Counted from the first letter of the stretch, positions 23,256 to 31,222 are shown. The stretch: DNA of 54,894 nt from Bacteroidales bacterium (GCA_012513425.1 JAAZCF010000165.1:1-54894); one strand, 5' to 3'. Notes: generated by a model from the sequence alone, not told the origin. A program made the numbers and translations.

Positions 23256-23810
23256 TTATCTGCTTAAAATGTCAATTCTGGCGATGCCGAACTTCGACAT
23301 TAACAACTTTGATGATGCTTCCTTTGGCACATCATGTATAACAATTTTGCCTTCTCTATTAATTAACATTACATCTGTATCTCTAAATGCGCTTTCTATA
23401 ACCATTACATCCATATAGCTGTTAATTCTATACCATCTGCCTGGCACAAATGTGAACTTGCCTGGATCATACTTTTCAATTTCATGTACGGCGTATGCGT
23501 ATCTAGTGCGCTTATCCTTGTAGTTATCTATTCTGTCAGAAACTACAATAGCTCTGTTCGTATGGTATTCAAAAGCAACAATACGTCCAGTGAGTGTACC
23601 AATATCAGATCTAACACGATCTCCAATGCTGAAAACGTCGTAAACAAGTGGCTGTAAATGACCTTTATTGATAAGATACTCTGTGCCTGGTCTAATTTGC
23701 TCTTCAAATCTGTAATCTTCTACAACTTTTACTATCGTATCAAAATTAGAGTCCTGTAGGTCACTATCTATAACTTGCACTTTCATACCGTTGTAAAATC
23801 CAAATATCAT
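23256..23810 (-). CDS. Uncharacterised beta-rich protein
   Basis: 184 residues with several short barrel-like units: FYNGMKVQVIDSDLQDSN, VFSIGDRVRSDIGTLTGRIV (KOW-like) and FVPGRWYRINSYMDVMVIES. It may contain two or three SH3-type domains. Its start overlaps the stop of the small dihydrofolate-reductase-like fragment. Function unknown. Confidence 0.72.
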   Translation of the reverse strand: MIFGFYNGMKVQVIDSDLQDSNFDTIVKVVEDYRFEEQIRPGTEYLINKGHLQPLVYDVFSIGDRVRSDIGTLTGRIVAFEYHTNRAIVVSDRIDNYKDKRTRYAYAVHEIEKYDPGKFTFVPGRWYRINSYMDVMVIESAFRDTDVMLINREGKIVIHDVPKEASSKLLMSKFGIARIDILSR

Positions 23811-23896
23811 ATCAGATTCTCCAATCTAATGTTTATTCTAACAGGTAGCGGTTTGGCCGGCAAGCTCTCAAATGTCTTGCGGCCCATAACCGCCAT
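23807..23896 (-). pseudogene. Dihydrofolate reductase fragment
   Basis: A 29-codon frame reads MAVMGRKTFESLPAKPLPVR, then INIRLENLI. It matches the conserved DHFR stretch V-M-G-R-K-T-[FY]-E-S-[IL]...P-L-P-x-R-x-N-I-[VI]-L. The rest of the enzyme (about 130 residues on both sides) is missing. It is close to thyA, and DHFR commonly neighbours ThyA in phages, so it looks like a decayed folA. A short translated peptide is still possible. Confidence 0.65.
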
Positions 23897-23901
23897 GTTA
23901 C

Positions 23902-24054
23902 TTAGTCATGTTCACTGTCATTATTAAATTCATCATCTGCGCTATTTTCCAACTCCATGTCTCTTCTACGTTTGTATTCTTCTAGTTCATCAATTTCAAC
24001 TTTGCGATAATTACGTTCCCATGCCATTGGCCACGAAAATCTGTCAAGGTTCAT
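23902..24054 (-). CDS. 50-residue acidic protein
   Basis: ATG 24054 lies nine bases after GGAG and just behind the amidase stop. The product (MNLDRFSWPMAWERNYRKVE) runs into a helix with ELEEYKRRRDMELEN and an acidic end ADDEFNNDSEHD. No family recognised. Confidence 0.6.
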   Translation of the reverse strand: MNLDRFSWPMAWERNYRKVEIDELEEYKRRRDMELENSADDEFNNDSEHD

Positions 24055-24075
24055 TCTTTAACACTCCAAACCGCA

Positions 24076-24798
24076 TTAGTCCTTTAGCAATCCTAGACGC
24101 TCTAAAATCACTGCTAGTTGTGCGCGTGTGACAGGTTCATCTGGACCATATCTACCATCACTATGGCCTCTAATGATTCCTGCTTTCATTGCCTTTCTAA
24201 TGCTTTGTTCTGCCCAATGACCTGTAACGTCATCTTTTACTCCTTTTTTCTTGAGCCCGAACGCCTTCTCAAGGCCAATGACATGACCATAAGCGACTTG
24301 TTGTAGGAACTGCTCTGTTTTCAATTTGGCAGCGTCACTTGGATTGTCAATGAATAAATTTTCCGTTAGTAAAGCAGGCATATTTGTTTGACGAAGTACT
24401 GCAAAGTTAGCGCGTTTCTTTCCGCGATCACGCACATTGCCGATTGCTTTCACAATCTCGGCGTGAATCACGTTTTGATATGCTATTGTCGCTGAACTAA
24501 CATTACCGTTGTATATGAATGTCTCAAAGCCCGTACCCTTGCCGCTGCCACTAGCGTTGATGTGAACACTCAAGAAAAAGTCTGCTTTTGCTTTGTTTGC
24601 AATTGCCGCGCGTTCGGACAAATCAATAAAACGGTCGTCTGTGCGGGTGTAGATGACTTTTACACCCTCATAGTTTTTGAGCATGGCGCCAATTCTTTTG
24701 ACGATATTCAATGTCAAATCTTTTTCTCTAAGCCCGTGCCCAACTGCACCTGGGTCGCTGCCTCCATGTCCCGGATCTAATACGATAACCTTACTCAT
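24076..24798 (-). CDS. N-acetylmuramoyl-L-alanine amidase with SLH domain (endolysin)
   Basis: 240 residues. Residues 1-175 are an Amidase_3 domain: VIVLDPGHGGSDPGAVG (zinc His), REKDLTLNIVKRI (Glu), FLSVHINASGSGKGTGFETF (His) and MPALLTENLFIDNPSDAAKL (catalytic Glu). Residues 188-238 are one S-layer homology domain: DVTGHWAEQSIRKAMKAGII, RGHSDGRYGPDEPVTRAQLA. SLH domains bind pyruvylated secondary wall polymers, so the host should have them. No signal peptide, so release needs a holin. It lies away from the holins, among nucleotide and replication genes. Confidence 0.95.
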   Translation of the reverse strand: MSKVIVLDPGHGGSDPGAVGHGLREKDLTLNIVKRIGAMLKNYEGVKVIYTRTDDRFIDLSERAAIANKAKADFFLSVHINASGSGKGTGFETFIYNGNVSSATIAYQNVIHAEIVKAIGNVRDRGKKRANFAVLRQTNMPALLTENLFIDNPSDAAKLKTEQFLQQVAYGHVIGLEKAFGLKKKGVKDDVTGHWAEQSIRKAMKAGIIRGHSDGRYGPDEPVTRAQLAVILERLGLLKD

Positions 24799-25115
24799 TC
24801 TTTAACCCTCCAAACTGCGTTAGCTTCATCTTCGAGTGGGAAGCTAGGTGCTTCTTCAATTACTTTTTGCATCAGCTTAATCAACTCTTCAGCAGGTTGT
24901 ACGACTTGCCCTTCAATTGGAATTTTAACCGGAATAGCAAATCCACTAAGTCCTGGTTTCCAAATACCTTCAGATTTTTTCATGTACCATTCACGAACAT
25001 TGATGTAACGAACACCATCACGCGCAACTAATTCAACACGTAGTTTTGTACGTTCGGATTTTTTAACCTCACCAATAAATTTACAGTTATCCCAGACTTT
25101 CTTTTGTTTTGACAT
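24795..25115 (-). CDS. PC4/YdbC-like single-stranded DNA-binding protein
   Basis: About 106 residues from ATG 25115 (MSKQKKVWDNCKFIGEVKKS), nine bases after GGAGG. The core VARDGVRYINVREWYMKKSE, GIWKPGLSGFAIPVK resembles the PC4 (transcriptional coactivator p15) fold of bacterial YdbC: D-I/V-R-x-[WF/Y], then E-G-x-W-x-P-G-x-x-G. These bind single-stranded DNA as dimers and take part in replication or transcription. A GCTTA-N22-TATAAT promoter lies upstream. The start overlaps the amidase by four bases. Confidence 0.8.
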   Translation of the reverse strand: MSKQKKVWDNCKFIGEVKKSERTKLRVELVARDGVRYINVREWYMKKSEGIWKPGLSGFAIPVKIPIEGQVVQPAEELIKLMQKVIEEAPSFPLEDEANAVWRVKE

Positions 25116-25205
25116 ATTATTCAACCTCCATTTTAATTGAATATTTAATCATACGCAAATAGTTTTCAGCGGTTCTTATGCACCACCCCCCTTAATTCTA
25201 TAATA

Positions 25206-25238
25206 ATTATACTATAGAATAATGTAGTCGACTTAAGC
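25206..25238 (-). promoter_or_regulatory. Promoter, GCTTA-N22-TATAAT family (copy 3)
   Basis: On the minus strand AAAATTGCTTA (GCTTA at 25234-25238), 22 bases, TATAAT at 25206-25211 within TATAGTATAATTAT. Drives the single-stranded DNA-binding protein, the SLH amidase and downstream genes. Confidence 0.78.
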
Positions 25239-25299
25239 AATTTTTCTTTCCTTTAGCTACTGCATGAGCTAAGAGCAAGTGTGTATAGAACTACAATGC

Positions 25300-27306
25300 T
25301 TAGCGAACTAAGTCAAACACAGAACCATCAAACACATTGAATTCTAAAGTACTTTGCATTTCTTCTTCTGTGAGAGGTTCAAATCCAACATCACCCGGGT
25401 CCACTTTTTCACCCCAAGATGGATTACCCTTTTCAGCGCCTGCTGTGATAGGCACCCTAAATTCTTTAAAGTCAGACAACAACCATCGTAGTTTAGGTAT
25501 TAAATGTAATTCACTCTTATGCACTTCTAATACTAATTCGTCATGTACTACATTCACCATACGTGTCTTATAACCATGCGCCATAAGGAACTTGTAAATA
25601 AGCACAATCTTATGTTTAATGTAGTCCGCGGCGCAGCCTTGAATCAGCGCGTTAGGCGCTTTATACGCCTCATCCCAAGTTAATCTACGACGTCGTTCAT
25701 ATTTGTTTTTGACATAACCTCTTGCGCGTACCACACTATGCACAGTATTTATAAAAGGAAGAGCTTCAGGAATCATAGCAAAGTAGTGCTGCTTAAAACT
25801 ACGAGCCTCGTTTAAAGGCATTTTAAGCAATGTAGCCGTTAACTCGTCGCCTTGCCCATAGATTAAGCCGAAGTTAATAGTCTTCGCTTTAGCGCGCTCA
25901 TCCTCAGTAACTTCTTCATAAGGTTTGTTGTAGATAATCGCAGCTGTAGCTTGGTGCACGTCATGACCATTCTTAATTGCTTCAATAAGTCCTTGCGCTT
26001 GGGCATAGTGAGCAAATATGCGGTACTCAATCTGATCAAGATCCATAAACCACAGCTCATACCCTTCAGAAGGTATGAATGCTTTACGTATGCGCTTGTC
26101 CTTTTTTGGCAACGTTTGCAGAGCTGGCTTGGTTATAGACATACGGCCCGTAGTTGCTTCTGTTTGGTTTATGGAACCATGAACTTTACCTTCAGCGTCA
26201 CGTTGGTCATAAATACCTATAGCGTAAGTACCAAGCAGTTTTTCATATTTACGATATTCCTGAATTTTGATGAGTAAGTCAATATTGTGCACCTCAATCA
26301 AACGTTTCAGTTCATCTTTGTCAAGTTTAATATTACCTTTCTCAGTGTATCTGAATATGCTAGGGTCTACACCTAAATCTAATAAGGCCTTGTGTATTTG
26401 TTTGTTAGAGTTCATGTTAAACATATAGCCCACAGTGTCGTAGACAGCTTGCTCAGCTTCATCGGCTAGGCGCTGTAGTTCTGCTTTGAGCGGCTCTTCG
26501 TAGTTAGGGTCTGTCTGCATACCGAAACGTTCTTTTGCCCACAGTGCTATCATCAATTGTATTTCATTCTCATATAGCATTTCTAAGCCTTCATTAACTA
26601 GTTTCGGATACTCATTGACAAATAGCACATAAGCATTCCATACGTCAGCATTCGCATACTCAGTAAGTAGCTCACGTGGAATTAATCGATAATCTGCTAC
26701 ACCATGTGTTTTCTTGTAGGTGTCTACCATGTATTCAAACTTCACTATTCCATCTTTGTATTTTGCAGCAATGTCCATTAACTTGAATGAGTGTCTATTC
26801 TCGTTCACAAGCTTCGCAATAATAACTGTGTCGTGTAGTTTACCTACCATCTTCATGCCAATATTTGCAAGCATGTGCATATCGAACTTTGTATTATGGT
26901 ATACTTTCTCAATTGTCGGGTCTTCAAGCAATACTTTGAGCTTTCTTAACTCTTCATAACCATTTTCTGCTGAGTCATATAATGTTATCATGTTTTTGCC
27001 ATCACAAATACTTATACAGAAAGGTAAATCTACAGGAGTTGCTCTTTTACCAGAACCAATCCAGCGACGAACAACGTTGCGCTGCATTTCATGGTTCTTG
27101 AGGTCAGTAGGATAGTCCTCTGTATCCATGAATAGGAATTTGCGGCCCATAAACTCAAATGGTTGTATTAAGTTCAAAACATCTTCAGCCTTTGTAGTTT
27201 CATAAGAGTTAGGCATCTTATGTTCTTTTGCAAATGTGTCTGGATTGTACGAGAAGTTTGTACCTTTCTTAATAACTGTTCTACGTTTGCGCTGAATAAC
27301 AGCCAT
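25300..27306 (-). CDS. polA: Family A DNA polymerase with 3'-5' exonuclease
   Basis: About 668 residues from ATG 27306 (MAVIQRKRRTVIKKG), eight bases after AGGAGAG. Exonuclease motifs: FMDTEDYPTD (Exo I), YHNTKFDMHML (Exo II) and LTEYANADVWN (Exo III). Polymerase motifs: MDLDQIEYRIFAHYA (A; most relatives have D-Y-S-Q-I-E), RAKAKTINFGLIYGQG (B, with Phe at the O-helix position) and NVVHDELVLEV (C). No 5'-3' nuclease domain. It would replicate the phage genome. The gene follows the winged-helix gene on the same strand. Confidence 0.97.
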   Translation of the reverse strand: MAVIQRKRRTVIKKGTNFSYNPDTFAKEHKMPNSYETTKAEDVLNLIQPFEFMGRKFLFMDTEDYPTDLKNHEMQRNVVRRWIGSGKRATPVDLPFCISICDGKNMITLYDSAENGYEELRKLKVLLEDPTIEKVYHNTKFDMHMLANIGMKMVGKLHDTVIIAKLVNENRHSFKLMDIAAKYKDGIVKFEYMVDTYKKTHGVADYRLIPRELLTEYANADVWNAYVLFVNEYPKLVNEGLEMLYENEIQLMIALWAKERFGMQTDPNYEEPLKAELQRLADEAEQAVYDTVGYMFNMNSNKQIHKALLDLGVDPSIFRYTEKGNIKLDKDELKRLIEVHNIDLLIKIQEYRKYEKLLGTYAIGIYDQRDAEGKVHGSINQTEATTGRMSITKPALQTLPKKDKRIRKAFIPSEGYELWFMDLDQIEYRIFAHYAQAQGLIEAIKNGHDVHQATAAIIYNKPYEEVTEDERAKAKTINFGLIYGQGDELTATLLKMPLNEARSFKQHYFAMIPEALPFINTVHSVVRARGYVKNKYERRRRLTWDEAYKAPNALIQGCAADYIKHKIVLIYKFLMAHGYKTRMVNVVHDELVLEVHKSELHLIPKLRWLLSDFKEFRVPITAGAEKGNPSWGEKVDPGDVGFEPLTEEEMQSTLEFNVFDGSVFDLVR

Positions 27307-27322
27307 GTTTCTCACTCTCCTA

Positions 27323-27559
27323 CTATTTTACAATATCATAGCTATAGCGAATGTATCGCGGATTATAAGCCTTTGTAGGCGTTCTAACAATTTTACCTTC
27401 TTGTAACAATTCTTCAATTACAAAGCGAGCCCTGTTTGGATTTTGACCTGCTTCATTAGCAATAGCTGATATAGACATCGTTTTGCCTCTGTTCTTTTTA
27501 ATTACTTTTAAGATTTGTTCCTTCTCTTCTGGATAAATTTTTATGTTGATTATTGCCAT
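27323..27559 (-). CDS. Winged-helix DNA-binding protein
   Basis: 78 residues from ATG 27559 (MAIINIKIYPEEKEQILKVI), behind AGGAGG. A short basic strand is followed by a winged helix: GKTMSISAIANEAGQNPNRA, RFVIEELLQEGKIVRTPTK. Small stand-alone winged helices like this can be transcription regulators; it lies next to one composite operator element at 27.8-28.0 kb, so it is a candidate ligand. Confidence 0.82.
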   Translation of the reverse strand: MAIINIKIYPEEKEQILKVIKKNRGKTMSISAIANEAGQNPNRARFVIEELLQEGKIVRTPTKAYNPRYIRYSYDIVK

Positions 27560-27791
27560 GCTTTCCACCTCCTATCTGATTTATCATCCGATGTAGTTTA
27601 TGTTGCTCTGCAGGTCTTAAGTTTACTGTAGTATGCACTTCTTGGGCAGCCTTTTCTTTTATTGCATTCATCAACTTCTCTTGTGTCTTTGGACCAATAC
27701 CAGGAACGTTCTTAATTGCCTCTTCAATTAGGTCCCAAGTGTCATTACAGCCCCTAATGTATGCTCTCAGCATTTTCTCTTGTAAACCCAT
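27498..27791 (-). CDS. Helix-hairpin-helix protein
   Basis: 97 residues from ATG 27791 (MGLQEKMLRAYIRGCNDTWD). It holds a helix-hairpin-helix motif, IKNVPGIGPKTQEKLMNAIK, which binds DNA non-specifically. The C-terminal 20 residues overlap the next gene's start in another frame by about 60 bases, which is long for this genome, so the exact end should be read with care. Confidence 0.75.
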   Translation of the reverse strand: MGLQEKMLRAYIRGCNDTWDLIEEAIKNVPGIGPKTQEKLMNAIKEKAAQEVHTTVNLRPAEQHKLHRMINQIGGGKHGNNQHKNLSRREGTNLKSN

Positions 27792-27820
27792 ATAAAACAC
27801 CCCTTAAAACAGTGATTTTT

Positions 27821-28002
27821 ACTTGTAACATGTTCACAATCATTAACACAAGTTCGTGATAGGGTTTAATATAATTATATTAAGCAGGGTGGCACGAACT
27901 CGTAATAAGCTTGTTTACGAGTCCGTGAAAAGTCTAGTTTTTCAAAAGGAGCCTTATTGACTCCCATAAATATATTATAACATATTATCACGAACTTGTA
28001 TA
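27821..28002 (-). promoter_or_regulatory. Composite operator/promoter element, copy 2
   Basis: Palindromic site ACTTGTAACATGTTCAC (27821-27837), then 17-bp sites at 27845-27861, 27891-27907 (inverted) and 27915-27930, plus an extra one at 27986-28002. The gap between the first two is 29 bp and holds TTTAATATAATTATATTAAG. The palindromic end faces the downstream minus-strand helix-hairpin-helix gene. Confidence 0.82.
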
Positions 28003-28009
28003 CGCTGTA

Positions 28010-28402
28010 TTATATCTTTACTACTTGTATACCTGCGGCGCGGAGTAGCCTCAGTCCTGTGTCCTCTTTCCAGTCCTCAAAATAGTACACTGTAGAAAAC
28101 CCGCCAGGTGTGTTAATAATCGCTGCGGCGCATTGTTTGCACGGTGCCAGCGTTACAAACATCACTTTGTCAGGGTCTTGGCATTTATTTTTAACCAGAC
28201 AATTTATCTCTGCATGGACACACCCATATTTGCCATCTACAACACATAGACAATTAGCGAGTCCTTTCGGTCCACCGTTCAATCCAATGCTGTAGACTTG
28301 AGTAAAATCTTTATCTGTTATGATTGCTGCTACTTTTCTTTCTCGGCATTTTGATAGTGTAGCTAGATTTTGCGTAAATTCTTTAAAGACCTTTAATCTC
28401 AT
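28010..28402 (-). CDS. dCMP deaminase-like protein
   Basis: About 130 residues from ATG 28402 (MRLKVFKEFTQNLATLSKCR); 28417 is also open. Zinc and catalytic motifs: CVHAEINCLVK (H-A-E) and TLAPCKQCAAAIINT (P-C-x-x-C). SIGLNGGPKG is also typical of deoxycytidylate deaminases, which turn dCMP into dUMP, the substrate of the thymidylate synthase here. Overlaps the upstream gene by 20 bases. Confidence 0.92.
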   Translation of the reverse strand: MRLKVFKEFTQNLATLSKCRERKVAAIITDKDFTQVYSIGLNGGPKGLANCLCVVDGKYGCVHAEINCLVKNKCQDPDKVMFVTLAPCKQCAAAIINTPGGFSTVYYFEDWKEDTGLRLLRAAGIQVVKI

Positions 28403-29036
28403 GTTCAATTGGACCAACCGCCTTTTCTAACTGCATTATTAGATAGCTGAAGATTTTGTCGCGACGTTCTTCAGTTAAACCCATACGCCGGCCTGTAGTT
28501 CCGTATTTATCAAACCACTTGAAAGGATTTTCCTGATACCGCGCTACGCTACCGCATTTCTCACACATAGGAAGCATGTTCCATGCTGTATAATGGCCAC
28601 CACTTTTAAACGGCACAAAGAACTCGCGCTTTGCTATATACTCATCGCCACATATTGCGCATCCTCCAAAGTATGAACAAGTCTGTAGCCACTCTTCCTC
28701 TGTCATCGGCTTGAAAGTCTTGTTGCTTAACTCAAGCCACTTTTTGAACAGCTTTTCAGCATATTCAGCACGGCGCTTGTGAAAGTTATGGCGGTTCTTT
28801 GCATGTAGGTCTGGCCTGCGTTTGTTAAATTCATTTTTACGGTTACTTTCGCATCGCTTACATCTGGTCTCAAGTATGCCTTTCTTGCTCATATAAAACT
28901 CTTTAAACGGCTTCCATTGCTTGCAAGTTCTACAAAACTGTGTAGGAAAATACGTTTTGCAAAATTTACATTTTTGAGCAATGTAGCTGAGAGGGAATTC
29001 CCAGCCACATTTATTACAAACTCTTACTGAGTTCAT
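28383..29036 (-). CDS. Zinc-ribbon protein with degenerate HNH domain
   Basis: 217 residues. Two N-terminal zinc ribbons: CNKCGWEFPLSYIAQKCKFC and CRTCKQWKPFKEFYMSK with CKRCESNRK, the second like the HNH protein at 10.6 kb. The C-terminal part has the HNH frame (CAICGDEYIAKREFFVPFKS, GGHYTAWNMLPMCEKCGS), but the catalytic D-H pair that should precede V-P is F-F here. It is therefore probably inactive as a nuclease and may act by binding DNA. It overlaps the kinase and deaminase genes. Confidence 0.85.
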   Translation of the reverse strand: MNSVRVCNKCGWEFPLSYIAQKCKFCKTYFPTQFCRTCKQWKPFKEFYMSKKGILETRCKRCESNRKNEFNKRRPDLHAKNRHNFHKRRAEYAEKLFKKWLELSNKTFKPMTEEEWLQTCSYFGGCAICGDEYIAKREFFVPFKSGGHYTAWNMLPMCEKCGSVARYQENPFKWFDKYGTTGRRMGLTEERRDKIFSYLIMQLEKAVGPIEHEIKGL

Positions 29037-29484
29037 ATCGCATCACCGGTATATGATGTGGTATTTTATGCATCAGCCATTCATACGTATGCTTAATGGC
29101 AGCCAACTTGTCATATTCTGTGATGTAGTCCTCACCACGCTCTTGTGAACGTAGCCAGAGTAAATCTACCTTATCTGTGCAATGAATTATAATGCCGCCA
29201 CCATTCTTGACCAATGCGCTTTCCAGCTCATGCATTTGTTCAATAGTGATGTATGATTGGTCGCGCATAATTTTACCATACACCATTTCGGAATACCAAC
29301 AACGGTCAAATATTGCATTTTGTTTGTTATACACAGCCTGTAGATATGACTCATACATCTCTTGCTTTTCTTTTTCATTTTTAGGCTTACTACGATGAAT
29401 ATAAGGAAAGCCCAGCATATCTACTAGCTTATTAGCTAGTGTAGTTTTACCTGCACCTTCAGGTCCTTCAAGAATGATAATCAT
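29014..29484 (-). CDS. P-loop deoxynucleoside monophosphate kinase-like protein
   Basis: 156 residues. Walker A ILEGPEGAGKTTLANKL at the N terminus, then FDRCWYSEMVYG (the D-R-x-W/F motif of thymidylate and deoxynucleoside kinases) and LLWLRSQERGEDYITEYDKL as the lid region. It would phosphorylate a dNMP, likely dTMP, beside thymidylate synthase and dCMP deaminase. The substrate cannot be told from sequence. Confidence 0.85.
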   Translation of the reverse strand: MIIILEGPEGAGKTTLANKLVDMLGFPYIHRSKPKNEKEKQEMYESYLQAVYNKQNAIFDRCWYSEMVYGKIMRDQSYITIEQMHELESALVKNGGGIIIHCTDKVDLLWLRSQERGEDYITEYDKLAAIKHTYEWLMHKIPHHIPVMRYELSKSL

Positions 29485-29753
29485 AACATACCTCCTAAAA
29501 ATTCGCGTAATTCTTCAAGCTGTTCCGGCTGAAGCGTTTGAATACTATTTGCAAAAGCTTTACTGACTAACAGATACGCTTGACCCAGCGTCAAAGGGTC
29601 AGCATGTTGCAATAGTGTAGTTTTGCCGGTTTGTTCATTGTATCCTACAACAACAAACTCATTGAATGTATCTACAGTGTTGTCCATCTTTATAGTACAT
29701 TTAGGTTTGAATGATTTAGTAAACTTATCATTTGTATACAGCTTGTATGTCAT
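29481..29753 (-). CDS. Uncharacterised small protein
   Basis: 90 residues, with a beta-rich first half (YTNDKFTKSFKPKCTIKMDN; FVVVGYNEQTGKTTLLQHAD) and a helical second half (TLGQAYLLVSKAFANSIQTL). ATG 29753 follows AGGAGATTG. It overlaps the kinase start by four bases. Confidence 0.72.
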   Translation of the reverse strand: MTYKLYTNDKFTKSFKPKCTIKMDNTVDTFNEFVVVGYNEQTGKTTLLQHADPLTLGQAYLLVSKAFANSIQTLQPEQLEELREFLGGML

Positions 29754-29764
29754 AGGTCAATCTC

Positions 29765-30148
29765 CTATCTATAAATTTTATTGTGAGTGTAGCCTTCATC
29801 TTGGCGGCGATGATTTTCTGTATTCTTAGCTACATACTCTTTGTAGATGTCGTCAGATAACATATTAAGTAACAATGCAATGTTTAAGATAAAATGCCAT
29901 AAATCAATGAACTCCTTGCGTGCTTTATCAAATGCTGCTTCAATCTCTTCTGAAGTCATTCTACTATAATCTTTCCAAGGCTTAAAGAACGGCAGCTCAT
30001 ACAGCATCTCGTTCATTTCTTGATTAGCATGAATACTAAACTCTTTAATCAATGCTACACGCGCTTCATGAGGCATGTCTGTGAAGTCGTATCCTAAGCG
30101 TTGTTGCAAAGTATTCTGTAACATTAACATCTCTTGTAGTTTATCCAT
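29765..30148 (-). CDS. dUTPase/MazG-like nucleotide pyrophosphohydrolase 1
   Basis: About 127 residues from ATG 30148 (MDKLQEMLMLQNTLQQRLGY), behind GAGGAGGAG; the frame to 30211 overlaps the exonuclease gene. The helices carry E-x-x-x-E in QEMNEMLYELPFFKPWKDY and the metal motif E-F-I-D-L-W-H-F in KEFIDLWHFILNIALLL, as in all-alpha dimeric dUTPases and MazG-type enzymes. It would remove dUTP or odd dNTPs. A second, closer dUTPase is at 38.8 kb. Confidence 0.8.
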   Translation of the reverse strand: MDKLQEMLMLQNTLQQRLGYDFTDMPHEARVALIKEFSIHANQEMNEMLYELPFFKPWKDYSRMTSEEIEAAFDKARKEFIDLWHFILNIALLLNMLSDDIYKEYVAKNTENHRRQDEGYTHNKIYR

Positions 30149-30161
30149 ATCAAACTCCTCC

Positions 30162-31208
30162 TCATTTAACTGTAAATGTTCTATATTTGATTGTTTTCTT
30201 ACAAGCTTCATAAATATCAGGGAACTCAGTTTTTAACTTATCTGTATCTACACGTGTCTGAGTCCTAGGTGACCATTTTATAATATGGTCAGTTGTATAG
30301 CCGATTTCATTATTTTGCATCTTATTTTGTAACTTGTGAATAGCCTCATTCATCTTCTTCTCAAGCTCTTTTATTTGTTGCTTTGTTTGCACAATGAACT
30401 CGGCTAATTCATTGTCTTCATCATCCGTAAGAGCTATTTCAGAGTCCTTCTCTGCATCTGGGAATTGTGACTGTATAAAGGCTGCATCAGCTTCGCTGCC
30501 GCTAAGGTCAGGTTCTATTAAGTTCTTTACATGATAGTTCCAAAATTTATCAGCAGCTGGGAATATTGTGTTCTTAATCAAATCATCGTCACGATACACT
30601 TCTAGTGTAACAAATCTATTCCCACCAATAAGCCCCGCGATGGCGCCGTACTTAAGACCTGTTATCCATAAGTACCATTGTAGTTGGTAAATATACGAAG
30701 TAGGTACATCACCTTCTTCCCAGTCCTTAAGCATCCGAGCGTCCGCTGTTTTAATTTCTAAGATGCCAATAGGCTTCTCTTCATCATCTACAATCACACG
30801 GTCAATGTTCGCTAATGCCCATTCATAGTCTTTGTGGCGCAGTGTTGCTGGACATATAACTACCCTCTTACCGGTACGCTCCATGAACTCGTCAGCGATA
30901 ATAGGCTCTAGTTTGTGTCCCCACTTCATACGCTCCAGCGCTACCTCACTCATGTTAAGGGATTCGTTATCTTGATACTGTCCGGTCTTTTTGAAATACA
31001 GCAGTCGTGCGGAGGAATATTTGTTCACTCCGCATATAGTACCAATATCCGAACCTCCGATACCTTTTGTGCGAACTGCAAGCCATTGTTCTTCATCTTC
31101 ATCTTGACTTACTGTAGATAATACTCTACAATTTGTAAACTGCGCTAGAAATGCTTCCGGATTATTTACCCTTTGTGATTCTTCATAAAGCTTTGTAATA
31201 TTGTTCAA
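30162..31208 (-). CDS. YqaJ-type recombination exonuclease
   Basis: 348 residues; TTG start at 31208 after GGAGGAG. Motifs RTKGIGGSDIGTICGVNKYS, MKWGHKLEPIIADEFMERTG, WALANIDRVIVDDEEKP (catalytic D), IGILEIKTADARM (E-x-K) and YIYQLQWYLWITGL (Q of the QxxxY motif) define the YqaJ/lambda-exo family. It would resect double-stranded ends for annealing or recombination. A single-strand annealing partner may be the protein at 34.3-35.0 kb. Confidence 0.93.
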   Translation of the reverse strand: MNNITKLYEESQRVNNPEAFLAQFTNCRVLSTVSQDEDEEQWLAVRTKGIGGSDIGTICGVNKYSSARLLYFKKTGQYQDNESLNMSEVALERMKWGHKLEPIIADEFMERTGKRVVICPATLRHKDYEWALANIDRVIVDDEEKPIGILEIKTADARMLKDWEEGDVPTSYIYQLQWYLWITGLKYGAIAGLIGGNRFVTLEVYRDDDLIKNTIFPAADKFWNYHVKNLIEPDLSGSEADAAFIQSQFPDAEKDSEIALTDDEDNELAEFIVQTKQQIKELEKKMNEAIHKLQNKMQNNEIGYTTDHIIKWSPRTQTRVDTDKLKTEFPDIYEACKKTIKYRTFTVK

Positions 31209-31222
31209 TCAGCTCTCCTCCT

